Assembly: GCF_000576555.1 (NCBI RefSeq)
Contig: NZ_CP007145.1
Span: forward strand, 2,480,001 to 2,544,000
DNA length: 64,000 nucleotides
Source: Hymenobacter swuensis DY53
Lineage (GTDB): Bacteria; Bacteroidota; Bacteroidia; Cytophagales; Hymenobacteraceae
Direction of reading: 5' to 3'
Both the position numbers and the translations under genes were made by a program. The notes under the pieces are model-generated. The model saw only the letters and a list, made by a program, of their open reading frames with translations, did not search any database and was not told where the DNA came from. Positions 37,441-46,523 of the stretch are shown piece by piece. Within the stretch, counting starts at the first letter, position 1. The number at the start of each line of letters is the position of its first letter.

Positions 37441-37888
37441 CGGGTACGAAAGTAGCAACCTTCTCTTACCTCACCACCGGCGCGCTCACCCTGCAGGATC
37501 CGCTGTTCGGCCTGCCCGCCGCCCAGTAAGTGGTGCTGAGCTCGGGCCGCGGCAACTTGGCCGAGACTGCTCACTAGCTCTACGCGGTCCTGCATCACCT
37601 TGACGCCCTGCGCCTGCGTCAACTGTCGGCCGAGTGGTTGCCTGGTGTCAGCCTTGCCCTGAATGAGCGCCTAGAGGGAGTGACTGCCCGCAGGTAACGA
37701 GGCCAGCCACGAATGCTTTTGCTCGACTTCCTGACATAAGGCCAACCAGTCCGAAGGCAGCAGGCCCCAGCCTCTTACCTGATCCTGCCGACCTATGGCA
37801 GCGCACTTATGCACAGTTGTATATATAATATTGTCTATTTTTTGCTTCATTACGTTCCCTAACAACCCTTGTTTCCAGAATACAGGAA
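37441..37888. other. Region between exported protein and repressor, no supported gene
   Basis: No gene is supported, although a minus-strand frame at 37437-37622 (…VKVMQDRVELVSSLGQVA…) may be a protein remnant. Bases 37811-37845 are AT-rich and include GTTGTATATATAATATTGTC and a TATTTTTTG box, a likely promoter/operator for the repressor gene. Confidence 0.45.
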
Positions 37889-38587
37889 ATGATGGCCCAC
37901 TACGGCTTAAATACCAACAGCATGGCCAAGCAGTTAGGCTACGCGGCAACCAGCAAGCTGCATGGCATCATGCAGGGCTCCGCCCCTTCCTTTGGCACGC
38001 TCAACGACATCCTGGAAAGGTGGCCGGACGTGGCGGCTGACTGGCTGGTGTTGGGCAAGGGACCAATGCTGCGCGGTGGCACGACGGCTGCAGCCCCGCA
38101 ACCACAGGCCGCCCCGGTGGTAATGGACACGATGAACGAGCGGGGTGAGCAAAACACACTGTTTGTGCCGATTCCGGCCCAGGCAGGCTACACAATGCAC
38201 CACCACGAGGCCGCGTACTATAAGCAACTCGATGCTTACCGCCTGCCGGGTTTCGAACACGGCGAGTTCCAGGCGTTTGAGGTTTCGGGCGACTCGATGG
38301 CCCCGACTATCAACCACCGCGATGTAGTAGTCTGCAGCCGGATGGCCGAGCTGCGGCTGCTGGAGCCGGGTGAGGTATACATAGTGGCAACGGCGGCCTC
38401 GGTGATGCTCAAACGCATCCGGACGCGGGTGCGGGCCACGGATACGGAAGTGACCCTGTTCTCGGACAACGCCAACCGGCCGCCCTATGAGATGGAAACC
38501 CGGGACGTGCGGGAACTATGGCGGGTGCAGGGCTACGTGTCGGGCTGCATCCCAAGCGCCCCCGACGTGACGGTGGAGCAGCTATGA
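37889..38587 (+). CDS. XRE/S24 LexA-like repressor, probably truncated at both ends
   Basis: A 232-residue element repressor. The N-terminal part is an HTH (HYGLNTNSMAKQLGYAATSK), and the C-terminal part is an S24 peptidase domain with the serine in VSGDSMAPTI and the lysine in SVMLKRIRTR. Two oddities: upstream codons in frame (LVSRIQE) look like lost protein, yet no start codon is available there; and after TGA at 38585 the same frame stays open for 29 codons (QVVEALSLDKNEVRRHLVEN...) to TAA at 38675. It probably controls the element's excision or integrase. Confidence 0.85.
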   Translation: MMAHYGLNTNSMAKQLGYAATSKLHGIMQGSAPSFGTLNDILERWPDVAADWLVLGKGPMLRGGTTAAAPQPQAAPVVMDTMNERGEQNTLFVPIPAQAGYTMHHHEAAYYKQLDAYRLPGFEHGEFQAFEVSGDSMAPTINHRDVVVCSRMAELRLLEPGEVYIVATAASVMLKRIRTRVRATDTEVTLFSDNANRPPYEMETRDVRELWRVQGYVSGCIPSAPDVTVEQL

Positions 38588-38749
38588 CAGGTGGTGGAAG
38601 CGCTGAGCCTGGACAAAAACGAAGTGCGGCGGCATCTGGTGGAAAACGCTCCCCCTGAGGCCCCCTCCAGAATTTAACATCTCTTCAAATTAAGCATATC
38701 TACCTGCTAAAAAGCAAGTTTCCGAGCATTCTGCAGTAGTGCTTAGAGC

Positions 38750-38810
38750 CCCGACAGGAGGCTGTTCTATTCACTACCGGAATGCCCGGAAACTTGCTCC
38801 TCGCGCTGCG
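38750..38810. repeat. Direct repeat attR of the tRNA-Thr element
   Basis: Matches attL at 58 of 61 positions (see attL). The first 14 bases are the tRNA-Thr 3' end. The sequence left of it does not match the tRNA, so the copy boundary is exact at 38750. Confidence 0.93.
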
Positions 38811-38904
38811 TAAACAGAAGCAAAACAAGGCGAGAACATGCTTCATGTACCTGCTCGTCTATTTAGACGGGGTCCGGCTAGCCTGCTCTACCAGTGGGGA
38901 GTAG
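38782..38904 (+). pseudogene. N-terminal stub of a second integrase
   Basis: From the ATG at 38782 the frame reads MPGNLLLALRKQKQ, then FMYLLVYLDGVRLACSTSGE and a stop. The segment matches the arm-binding domain start of Bacteroidota integrases (pattern LR-x(10)-I-x-L-x-V-x-DG-x-R-x-x-x-STG). The rest of the gene is missing, and the first ten residues are encoded inside attR. It is the relic of an earlier or tandem element at the same tRNA. Confidence 0.7.
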
Positions 38905-38929
38905 CGGTATCCTTGTCAAAGTAATCAGG

Positions 38930-39637
38930 TTAGCCCATTTTGCTACGCAGCTCCTTATAGCGGGAGCGGCCGATAGGCAGCAACTCGCCATTTTGGAGCA
39001 GCAGCTGGTAGCTGCTGCCTTCCTGCACGAGGATTTTTTCGACCTGCGCGAGGCAGACGATGTAGGACTTGTGGATGCGCTCGAAGGAGGCAGGCAGCAG
39101 CTGGGCCAGCTTTTCGAGAGACTTGTCGTGCAGCTCTTTTCTGCCGTTGTGCAGGTGCAGCTCGGTGTAAATGCCAGCTCCTTTGATGTAGCGCAGGTCT
39201 TTGATGTCAATCAATACCAAGCTACCCTGTTTCTTCACCGCGAGGAATTGGAGGGCGTTTTCGGACTTGCGAGCCGGCGAGGTGGGCGTGGTCAGGCGGG
39301 CGAAAGCCTGGGCGAGGCGTTCTTCGGTGAAGGGTTTAGGCACGAAATCGAGCACGCCGTGGGCGAAGGCGGTAATGGCTTTATCGGTGTTGGCCGAGAC
39401 GATGATAGTATGAAAAGCCCCGGCCACCACGCTTTTCAGCAGATCGAAGCCGTCCTGGCCGTTCAGGTTCAGGTCGAGCAGCAGCAAGGCCGGCGGGGCG
39501 GTGGCCAGGGCGTGCAGGGCGGCGGGCAGGGCATCGCAGACGGTCAGGCTTTCGAGCCGGGCACCGAAGTAGTCGCGGGTCATGCGCTCCAGGCGCCGGG
39601 CAATGCGGGCCTCGTCTTCAACAAGCAGAATGTTCAT
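38930..39637 (-). CDS. LytTR-family response regulator
   Basis: A 235-residue two-component regulator from the ATG at 39637. The receiver domain has LLLVEDEARI, the phosphoacceptor LLLLDLNLNG and the conserved lysine in VPKPF. The C-terminal LytTR DNA-binding domain contains FLAVKKQGSLVLIDIKDLRYIKG and FERIHKSYIV. It overlaps the kinase gene by 4 bases (ATGA), so the two are translationally coupled. Confidence 0.95.
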   Translation of the reverse strand: MNILLVEDEARIARRLERMTRDYFGARLESLTVCDALPAALHALATAPPALLLLDLNLNGQDGFDLLKSVVAGAFHTIIVSANTDKAITAFAHGVLDFVPKPFTEERLAQAFARLTTPTSPARKSENALQFLAVKKQGSLVLIDIKDLRYIKGAGIYTELHLHNGRKELHDKSLEKLAQLLPASFERIHKSYIVCLAQVEKILVQEGSSYQLLLQNGELLPIGRSRYKELRSKMG

Positions 39638-41307
39638 GCGGCCGGGCCGATTTTGATGGACGTGAGCCAGCCTTCCGGCACGGCATGCGAATGGAATTCC
39701 CACCTACTGCCGAAGCTTTCCCGCAGGCGGGCTTCGATGTAGTGGAAGCCGGTGCCAGGCTGGCCGTCGCCGGCTTCGGGCTGTTGGTGGGCGCAGGTGA
39801 GCAGCGAGTAGTGCCGATGCTGGCCGGCGCGCTCAAAGCTAAGCCGGAACCGGATGCTGCCATCGGCCAGGGGCAGGCTGTGGGTGATACCGTTTTCGAG
39901 CACGGTGTGGAAGATGGCCGGCGGGATGAGGTCGGCGGGCTCGATGCCGGATGTTTCCAGCTCGTAGCGGATTTCCTTGCGAAACTGCATCACCCGCAAA
40001 TGGTGACGGCAGAGCGCAATTTCCTGGCTCACGGGAATGAGCGTGGCCTCGGCAATGTCGTTGAGAATATCGAACTCCTGGGCCAGCGCATGGATGAAAA
40101 CCGCGCCTTCCCGGGGCGAGTCCTCCACCCAGTCGAGCATGGAGGTGAGCGTGTTTTTGATGAAATGGGGCTGAATGTTTTTCTTGAGCAGCTCCAGCTT
40201 CAGGCGCGCCGACAGCAGTTGGGCGGCCTGGTGCTCGGTTTCCATGGCCCGCACCCGGATGGTGTGCAGGTAGAGCATGCACAGCACGAGCAGCATGTAG
40301 CCGATAAACAGACCGGAATCATAGAACAGGAAGTAATTGACCACCGCGCTGGCCAGCAGTCCGGCCAGCACCACGCCCGCTCCCCGGGCCTTCCGGATGA
40401 TGGCCACCACCACCACCGCCACCGAGGCCAGCCACATGGTGTAGCTAAAGTACCTAGCCGTGAGGTCGTACTGATGCAGATGAAGGCCATAAATACTCAG
40501 GAGCACCGCCGCCATGCCCATGGCAAGCAGACCTTTTCGCGGGAGGTTAAACTGGATGGTGAAATACAGCGGCACCAGCAGGGAAATGGCGAACGTGAGC
40601 CAGCCAATAGCCTCCAGCCGCAGGTAAAACTGCGGATAGGGAATAGTGAGGTAGAACTTGATGTACTCCAGAATGAGCAGCGCGAAAAACAGAAAGCAGA
40701 TGACGCTGAACACCAGCAGGGCGGGCTCCTTTCGGCGGCTGTTCAGCAGCAGAAACAGGTAGTAGATGGCCGCAATGAGGAAGGCGCCGGCCATCAGGTT
40801 CATGAACGACATGACGAGGAGCGGGCCTTGCAGCAGCCGCAGGTAGCCGTCGAGATGCACGTAGGTGCCGCGCTCATCCTCCGGCAGGTAGGCCTGGGTG
40901 CCGCGCAGGGCCACGAGGTGCCGGCCGGGCCGGGCCAGCGAATCCGGCACCAAATAGCAGCTGCTTTCCGTGCCGGGCACTTCGGCTGGCCGGCCGGTGG
41001 CCAGCTCGCCGTTCTGGCCGATACGGACGCCGTCCCAGTACACCTCGAACGCGCCGAACGCATTGACCTGCATGCCCAGCGGCGTGCGGGGGTTGCGTTG
41101 GTGCAGCGTGACCCAGGTGCGGACCCAGAATACGCGGGGGCCGGTAGGGCCGCGCTCCGGCTGCCAGTGGGAGTCGTCGTACGCCCGGACGGCCCAGCGT
41201 GGGTCGTCGCCGGGGCGGTACACGACGTCGGCCGGGGTGTAGCGCACTTCCGACTGGCAGGATGCCAGGGTGAGCAGCAGCAGACAAAAGTAAAGGAATC
41301 GGACCAT
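39634..41307 (-). CDS. LytS-type sensor histidine kinase with 7TM-like region
   Basis: A 557-residue membrane kinase from the ATG at 41307. The lipoprotein-like start (LLLLTLASC) is followed by a ~150-residue extracytoplasmic sensor domain resembling the 7TMR-DISM extracellular fold, then about seven membrane helices. The cytoplasmic part has the LytS-type phosphoacceptor NIQPHFIKNTLTSML, where the usual FLFN reads FIKN, and an ATP-site Asn region (TVLENGITHS). It pairs with the LytTR regulator and is divergent from an outer-membrane receptor that it may control. Confidence 0.93.
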   Translation of the reverse strand: MVRFLYFCLLLLTLASCQSEVRYTPADVVYRPGDDPRWAVRAYDDSHWQPERGPTGPRVFWVRTWVTLHQRNPRTPLGMQVNAFGAFEVYWDGVRIGQNGELATGRPAEVPGTESSCYLVPDSLARPGRHLVALRGTQAYLPEDERGTYVHLDGYLRLLQGPLLVMSFMNLMAGAFLIAAIYYLFLLLNSRRKEPALLVFSVICFLFFALLILEYIKFYLTIPYPQFYLRLEAIGWLTFAISLLVPLYFTIQFNLPRKGLLAMGMAAVLLSIYGLHLHQYDLTARYFSYTMWLASVAVVVVAIIRKARGAGVVLAGLLASAVVNYFLFYDSGLFIGYMLLVLCMLYLHTIRVRAMETEHQAAQLLSARLKLELLKKNIQPHFIKNTLTSMLDWVEDSPREGAVFIHALAQEFDILNDIAEATLIPVSQEIALCRHHLRVMQFRKEIRYELETSGIEPADLIPPAIFHTVLENGITHSLPLADGSIRFRLSFERAGQHRHYSLLTCAHQQPEAGDGQPGTGFHYIEARLRESFGSRWEFHSHAVPEGWLTSIKIGPAA

Positions 41308-41417
41308 GCGGTAAAGGTAGCAGGCGCCAAACAGCACTTTCCAGCCGTTTGCGAGGGCATAGAGCCGTTGGCATGAATTTGCTTCCGGGCCGCTCCGATT
41401 CCTCCTAACCTTGGGTC

Positions 41418-43802
41418 ATGAAAACCTGGCTCTACCTCTGTTTATGGCTGCTCCTGACCGGGGCGGCCCAGGCTCAGCCCACCGTCGGCCCTGGCCGTAC
41501 CCTGGCCGGCAAGGTGCAGGACCACGGCTCCGGCGCGCCCGTGCCCTTCGCCACCGTCAACGTGAAGGATGCTACCGATAAGCTACTGACCGGCGGCATT
41601 AGCGACGAGAACGGCGTGTTTCGGCTGGATGGCATTCCAGCGCAGGCTGTGACGGTGGAGTTCCGGTTCATCGGGTACCAGACGCTCAGCCAGGCGCTGG
41701 CGAAGGGCACGGGCCGGCTGGATGTGGGCACCGTGCGCCTGATGCCCGACGCCACCCAGCTGGGCGAGGTGACGGTGACGGGCGAGCGGCCGGCCATCAG
41801 CCTGCAGCTCGATAAGAAGGTGTTTGAGGTGGGTAAGGACGTGTTGTCGCAGAACGGCTCGGCCAACGACGTGCTGAACGGCGTGCCATCGGTGGCCGTC
41901 ACGCCGGCAGGCGGGGTGAGTCTGCGCGGCAACCCTAACGTGACGGTGCTGGTGAACGGCCGCCGCTCGGGCCTGACGCAGAGTAACGCGCTGGACCAGA
42001 TTCCGGCCGACCAGATAGAGCGGGTCGAAGTCATCACCAACCCCTCGGCCCGCTACGACGCGGCGGGCAGCGCCGGCATCATCAACATTGTGCTGAAGAA
42101 GAACCGGAAGGGCGGCCTGAGCGGACAAATCCGACTGGTGAGCGGTCTGCCCAACGACACGCGGGCAAATCCGAGTCTGAGCTATAAGTCCAGCAAATTC
42201 AACGTGTTTGCCACGGCCGCCCTGCGCCTGACTGACTACGTGGGCCGCTATAGCACCAATCAGCTAACCGGCCCGACCACCGACCAGACCCGCCTGCACC
42301 AGCAGCAACGCGAGAACCGCCACGACGACGGACGCCTGCTCTACTTCGGGTTTGACTACTACCTCAACGAGCACAACACCCTCACGGCCTCGTTCCTGAA
42401 AAACGCCACCCAGGACCACGACAAAACCACGCTGCAATACGACTACGCCAGCCGCACCCCCGACAGCAGCCTGGTGCGCACCGGCGAATCGTGGGAACGG
42501 CGCAGCTACCAGCAGCTGGATGTCAACTACACCCGGCTCTTCGCCCAGGCCGGCCGCAAGCTCACCGCCGACCTGCAATACGACTTCTGGAACAGCGCTA
42601 AAGACTGGGTGCTGGCCACGAGCAGCACCACTCCGGTGGTGCAGGCCCTGCCCGGCATCCGGACCAGCTCGGTGGGGGCCAGCCAGGATCTGGTGGTGCA
42701 GACCGACCTCGTGCAGCCCCTTAGTTCGCGGTACTTGCTGGAAGCCGGCCTTAAGCTCGAAAGCCGCCGGGTGAGCAGCGACTTCCTGGCCGAAGAGCAG
42801 TTGGGGCCAGACTGGGCCATCTTCCGGGGCATCAACAACCAGCTGCTTTACCAGGAGCTCATTCTCGGCGCGTATACCCAGCTGGGCAGCAAAACCAAAA
42901 CCTTTTCCTACCTGCTGGGCCTGCGCACCGAGCTGACCCGCATCACGGTTCAGGACCGTGAAGGCACCTACAACAACCAGAAACGCTACGACCGCCTGTT
43001 CCCGACCCTCAACCTGAGCTACCAGTTTGGCGAGAGCACCACGGCCCGGCTCAACTACAGCAAGCGCATCAACCGGCCCGCGTTATGGATGCTCCACCCT
43101 TTCAACGAGCTTACGGATTTGAACGCGCAGTACGTAGGCAACCCCGACCTGAACCCGTCGTACGGCGACGTGGTGGAGCTGGGCCTGTTGCGCCACTGGA
43201 GCGCGGTTACGTTCAGTCCGGCAGTCTACTACCAGCGCAATACGGGCTTCATCCAGACGTATGTTTCCCGCGACGCGGCGGGCACGTTCATCAGCTCACC
43301 CATCAACCTGAGCCGAGAAATCCGCCGGGGCCTGGAGCTGTCGGTGCAGTATACACCCGTGCCGTGGCTGCCGCTGAACGCCGCGCTCAACGGCTACACC
43401 TTCACCCAGCAGGGCCGCTACCAGGAGCGCAACCTTAATTTCTCGGGCCAGGTGCTGACCGGCCGGCTCAGTGCGCAGGTGAAGCTACCGGCGAAGTTTG
43501 GCGTGCAGGGCCGCTACAATTTTACCGGGGTCCAGCGCAATGCCCAGACCCGGACCCTGGCCATTCACACCCTCGCCATGGGCTTGAGCAAGAACCTGCT
43601 GCGCGACAAAGCCACCCTGGTGCTGGACGCCACCAACGTGCTGAATTCCGACCAGCAGCGCACCCGGACCACCGGCGAGAACTACGAGTTCAACCAGGTC
43701 AGCAGCCCCAACGCCGCCCGCTACCGGCTCAGCTTCGCCTACCGCTTCAACCTGCAAGACGGGCAAGCCGTGCGGCAGGCCAAGAGCAGCAACCGCAATT
43801 GA
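41418..43802 (+). CDS. TonB-dependent-type outer-membrane beta-barrel protein
   Basis: A 794-residue outer-membrane protein with signal peptide (LLTGAAQAQ). A carboxypeptidase-regulatory-like domain (residues ~30-110), a plug region (EVTVTGERPAI, SVAVTPAGGVSLRGNPNV) and a large C-terminal barrel (SFAYRFN near the end) follow. It belongs to the OMP beta-barrel family common in Bacteroidota. Its gene begins 110 bases from the divergent sensor kinase, so transport or sensing of a ligand is likely coupled to that system. Confidence 0.94.
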   Translation: MKTWLYLCLWLLLTGAAQAQPTVGPGRTLAGKVQDHGSGAPVPFATVNVKDATDKLLTGGISDENGVFRLDGIPAQAVTVEFRFIGYQTLSQALAKGTGRLDVGTVRLMPDATQLGEVTVTGERPAISLQLDKKVFEVGKDVLSQNGSANDVLNGVPSVAVTPAGGVSLRGNPNVTVLVNGRRSGLTQSNALDQIPADQIERVEVITNPSARYDAAGSAGIINIVLKKNRKGGLSGQIRLVSGLPNDTRANPSLSYKSSKFNVFATAALRLTDYVGRYSTNQLTGPTTDQTRLHQQQRENRHDDGRLLYFGFDYYLNEHNTLTASFLKNATQDHDKTTLQYDYASRTPDSSLVRTGESWERRSYQQLDVNYTRLFAQAGRKLTADLQYDFWNSAKDWVLATSSTTPVVQALPGIRTSSVGASQDLVVQTDLVQPLSSRYLLEAGLKLESRRVSSDFLAEEQLGPDWAIFRGINNQLLYQELILGAYTQLGSKTKTFSYLLGLRTELTRITVQDREGTYNNQKRYDRLFPTLNLSYQFGESTTARLNYSKRINRPALWMLHPFNELTDLNAQYVGNPDLNPSYGDVVELGLLRHWSAVTFSPAVYYQRNTGFIQTYVSRDAAGTFISSPINLSREIRRGLELSVQYTPVPWLPLNAALNGYTFTQQGRYQERNLNFSGQVLTGRLSAQVKLPAKFGVQGRYNFTGVQRNAQTRTLAIHTLAMGLSKNLLRDKATLVLDATNVLNSDQQRTRTTGENYEFNQVSSPNAARYRLSFAYRFNLQDGQAVRQAKSSNRN

Positions 43803-43959
43803 GTTGCTCGCGGCCTATCCATCAGCCTACTAAGTTCCCTTGATAAGCAGCTGATAACCCGTTGGCTTTTAAGTAGCCACTTGGAAGCTACTATCCTTTT
43901 CCATCATCGGCAATCCCCAACGGTTGCGGATAATTTCACCAAACAAACCGCCCCCTGTC

Positions 43960-44937
43960 ATGAAAAAGACCTCCCTATTCATCCTGCTAGCCATCCTTTT
44001 CCACTTTTATGCTGGTAAAGCACAGAATAGAAAGCAAGCAATGGCTGTGACTATTTCGCGCCAGATTGACACCCTGCTAACCCTTGAGATTGGGGGAATT
44101 AAGCAGGTGCTGCAAATCAAAACGGATGACTCGAACAAGCCGGTGCTGTTGTTTTTATCGGGTGGCCCCGGCAGCTCCATGATACCCACTGCGAACAACT
44201 TTACCGGTCTTTTAAAAGACAAGTTCACCCTTGTCCAGTGGGACCAGCGGGATGCGGGGAAAACCCTAGCCTTAAACCCGTCGCCCACCCAGCCATCCGT
44301 TGCCCAGATGGAAACGGACACCTACCAGGTCATCCGGTTTCTGACCAAGGAACTGAACCAGAAAAAAGTCTACCTGCTGGGTAGCTCCTGGGGAAATGTT
44401 TTGGGGTTTTATATGGTCGAAAAGCATCCTGACCTCCTGCATGCGTATTTCGCCGTGAACCCAGTGGTTAGTCAATTAGCAAGCGAGCAGGAATTGCTGG
44501 CCATCCTAAGAACTCATTTTGAAGGACATCCACTGGCCAGCAAGGAGTTGCTGAGCGTATCCATTCCTTTCGAAAAGGATGAAGACCTGTTCTACATCAG
44601 GAAGTGGCTTTTTTATAAGGAAGGCAAGAAGTATGCAGCCAGTGAGGAGTTCAAAAAAGGGTTTCTTACGTGGTCCGAAACGTGGTCACCGGTGTGGAAC
44701 GAAGTAATGACTATTGATTTGCCAAAAACGCTGAAGAAGGTTAAATGCCCGATTTATTTCTTCGTTGGCAAAAACGATATTCAAACATCGGCTCTCATTA
44801 CACAGAACTATTTCCAGGACCTCAAAGCCCCGAGGAAGGGCTTGGTTTTCTTTGAAAATTCCGGTCATCAAATACATAAAGATGAACCGGAAAAATTGCA
44901 AAAAGCGATAATCCAGACAGTAGAAACAACCCGATAA
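43960..44937 (+). CDS. Exported alpha/beta hydrolase (proline-iminopeptidase-like)
   Basis: A 325-residue hydrolase from the ATG at 43960 with signal peptide (LLAILFHFYAGKAQ). The oxyanion motif LSGGPGSSM, the nucleophile GSSWGN, a late acidic residue (FVGKNDIQTS) and the histidine GHQIHKDE complete the triad. GGPG is typical of the prolyl aminopeptidase branch. Base composition is lower in GC than its neighbours, suggesting a separate origin. Confidence 0.92.
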   Translation: MKKTSLFILLAILFHFYAGKAQNRKQAMAVTISRQIDTLLTLEIGGIKQVLQIKTDDSNKPVLLFLSGGPGSSMIPTANNFTGLLKDKFTLVQWDQRDAGKTLALNPSPTQPSVAQMETDTYQVIRFLTKELNQKKVYLLGSSWGNVLGFYMVEKHPDLLHAYFAVNPVVSQLASEQELLAILRTHFEGHPLASKELLSVSIPFEKDEDLFYIRKWLFYKEGKKYAASEEFKKGFLTWSETWSPVWNEVMTIDLPKTLKKVKCPIYFFVGKNDIQTSALITQNYFQDLKAPRKGLVFFENSGHQIHKDEPEKLQKAIIQTVETTR

Positions 44938-44948
44938 GGTTGGTTTCC

Positions 44949-44998
44949 AACGTCACTCCTTGGTTGAGCAAAATTTTGCTCAACCAAGGAGTGACGTT
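44949..44998 (+). terminator. Perfect 50-bp loopless palindrome, terminator-like
   Basis: The 25-base arms (44949-44973 and 44974-44998) are exact inverted copies with no spacer, ending in a short T run. It starts 11 bases after the hydrolase stop. Confidence 0.85.
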
Positions 44999-45002
44999 TT
45001 GG

Positions 45003-45412
45003 ATTCCTACATCCGCCACGGGGCCCGGAAGGGCACGCCTTGCTTGGCTCAGCCAAAAATCAGAAAATCAATATATTAAATTCCTGGTAAGCAGGTTGGC
45101 CTCGGGGTAGCTCGTGCTGGTGAGGTTAGCCACGTCACTCGGCAATATGTTCCGAACGGCCGCACAGCCTTTGCGGAAAACCCCACTACCCGGTGGGTGC
45201 ATACCGGCGGAAAAGCCATTGACACTCCCCCGCTGGCCGTTGACTGCTGTAAACGGTCCGGCCGCTTTTTTTTGCTATTTCAGCGGGGGTTAGGTGATGA
45301 AAGTTATATGCTTACCCGATGGGCGTCATGGGATACGCCGGGCCAAAGCTGCACTTTCACAGCACTCTTTTTTTCCTCACCGGCCCCGCCAAGGCCTTAC
45401 TCTTTATTCCTC
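45003..45412. other. Intergenic region, no supported gene
   Basis: Only short frames are seen. On the minus strand near 45079-45145 a frame encodes RNILPSDVANLTSTSYPEA and ends after LLTRNLIY; it might be the end of a lost membrane protein, but no family could be assigned. Confidence 0.35.
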
Positions 45413-45628
45413 ATGTTGACGCTCCTGTTTCCGATGATGCTACTGGCGTTGCTGGCTCTGGTTGGGGCGTACCGGCACGGGTCATCGAGAGCAGCCAGGG
45501 AAGCCAATCCGGCCGCCGTGTTGGGCAGCAGCACCAACACGGCGGCCGCTTCGGCCAGCAGTGAGGGAGCAGGAACAAGCACGGGACGAGGGGATAAAGC
45601 CGGAAGAAGAGAAGCAAGCCAAAAGTAG
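45413..45628 (+). CDS. Small membrane protein, hypothetical
   Basis: A possible 71-residue protein: an N-terminal membrane helix (LLFPMMLLALLALVGAY) followed by a Ser/Ala/Gly-rich tail (NTAAASASSEGAGTSTGRG) that looks disordered. No family recognised; may be chance. Confidence 0.35.
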   Translation: MLTLLFPMMLLALLALVGAYRHGSSRAAREANPAAVLGSSTNTAAASASSEGAGTSTGRGDKAGRREASQK

Positions 45629-45680
45629 CCGGGGCCGCCGTCCGGGCGAATGACGGCTGCAAGACGCGTTGCTGATTTTT

Positions 45681-45693
45681 GTCACCCTGGCCC
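45681..45693 (+). promoter_or_regulatory. Candidate shared motif GTCACCCTG, site 1
   Basis: GTCACCCTGGCCC, 63 bases before the PAS kinase start. Related words occur before the P-ATPase gene (48245) and the BLUF gene (53166). Proposed by eye only. Confidence 0.3.
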
Positions 45694-45755
45694 GGCGAAT
45701 TAATGCGCACCTTTAGCGGCCTGGCCGGCACACCGCTTTTTCTATCTGATACCCA

Positions 45756-46523
45756 GTGACTCCCGACTCCCACGTCTTTGCCGACCTGTTCTACGCCCAG
45801 GCTCAGGAGTTTGTCGGCGTCTATGACCCGGCGCTGGGCTGGTTCACGGGCGTGAACCTCGCCGGGGTACGCCTGCTGGGCTACCCCTCCGAGCAGGTGC
45901 TGCTTGCCGACCCCAGCCGTACCCTACCCTCGCTACCCTGGACCGCCGCTCAGTGGCAGGCCCTGTACGAGCAAACCCGGCGCACGGGCCGGGCGGCGGT
46001 GGAAGTTAAGATTCGGCGCTACGTTGGTCCGGCATTCTGGGCGCGGGTCGAGCTGGCGTATTGTGAAACCGCCGACACGCCGTTCTTCATGATTCGCCTG
46101 GTGGAGCAGCGCCGCCTGCAACAGGCGGAGCGGGAGCTGGCCCAGAGTGAGCGGCGCTTCGAGGCCGTGTTTGCCAACGCCACGCTCGGCATCATCGTCT
46201 GCGACCAAGCCGGCGACATTGTGTCGGCCAACCAGCTGGCCGGACAGCTGTTCGGCTACTCCACCGACGAGCTGCTCGGCCAGCGCGCAGCTGCTCGTGG
46301 TGCCCGAGGCCACCGGCCGCCACCACGAGCAGCTGCGCGCCTCCTTCAACGCCCACCCGCAGGTGCGCGGCATGGGTAGCCACCGCGTGTTTCGGGGCCA
46401 ACGCCAGGACGGCTCAGCGTTTCCGGTGGAAGTCAACCTGAGCTATTTTCACCTGGATGAAGAGCTTTACGTGGTGGCCTACGTGTTCGACCTCACCAAA
46501 AAAAAGCCGCTGAGCAGGAGCTG
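45756..46523 (+). pseudogene. PAS-domain sensor part of a histidine kinase, split by two frameshifts
   Basis: The GTG at 45756 starts a PAS-like region (FAQAQEFVGVYDPALGWF is near the start, here ...AQEFVGVYDPALGWF) and a second PAS domain (RRFEAVFANATLGIIV, FGYSTDELLGQR). After GQR (near 46283) the frame breaks; the PAS continues in another frame as LLVVPEATGRHHEQLRASF and AYVFDLTKKK. In a run of eight A (46498-46505) the frame breaks again; adding one A would restore KKKAAEQELMAQHQ and join the kinase at 46524. Both breaks may be mutations or sequencing errors. Confidence 0.85.

Larger units (their letters stand above)
33265..38763. mobile_element. 5.5-kb integrative element in tRNA-Thr
   Basis: Bounded by the 61-bp direct repeats at 33251 and 38750, which restore the tRNA end. 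It carries a tyrosine integrase at the tRNA end and an S24-type repressor at the other end. Between them are small genes of unknown function, two of them probably paired (34920, 35691), and a frameshifted membrane protein. No conjugation, replication or phage structural genes are seen, so it is a small passive island, satellite or decayed element. Confidence 0.9.

Noticed and set aside
37437..37622. Small minus-strand frame (VKVMQDRVELVSSLGQ) in the island
   Set aside because: Looks protein-like in part but has no recognisable family or clear start; kept only as a possible remnant.
45079..45145. Minus-strand frame RNILPSDVANLTSTSYPEA... as the end of a lost membrane protein
   Set aside because: Too short, no family match that I can support, no start, and no neighbouring remnant.
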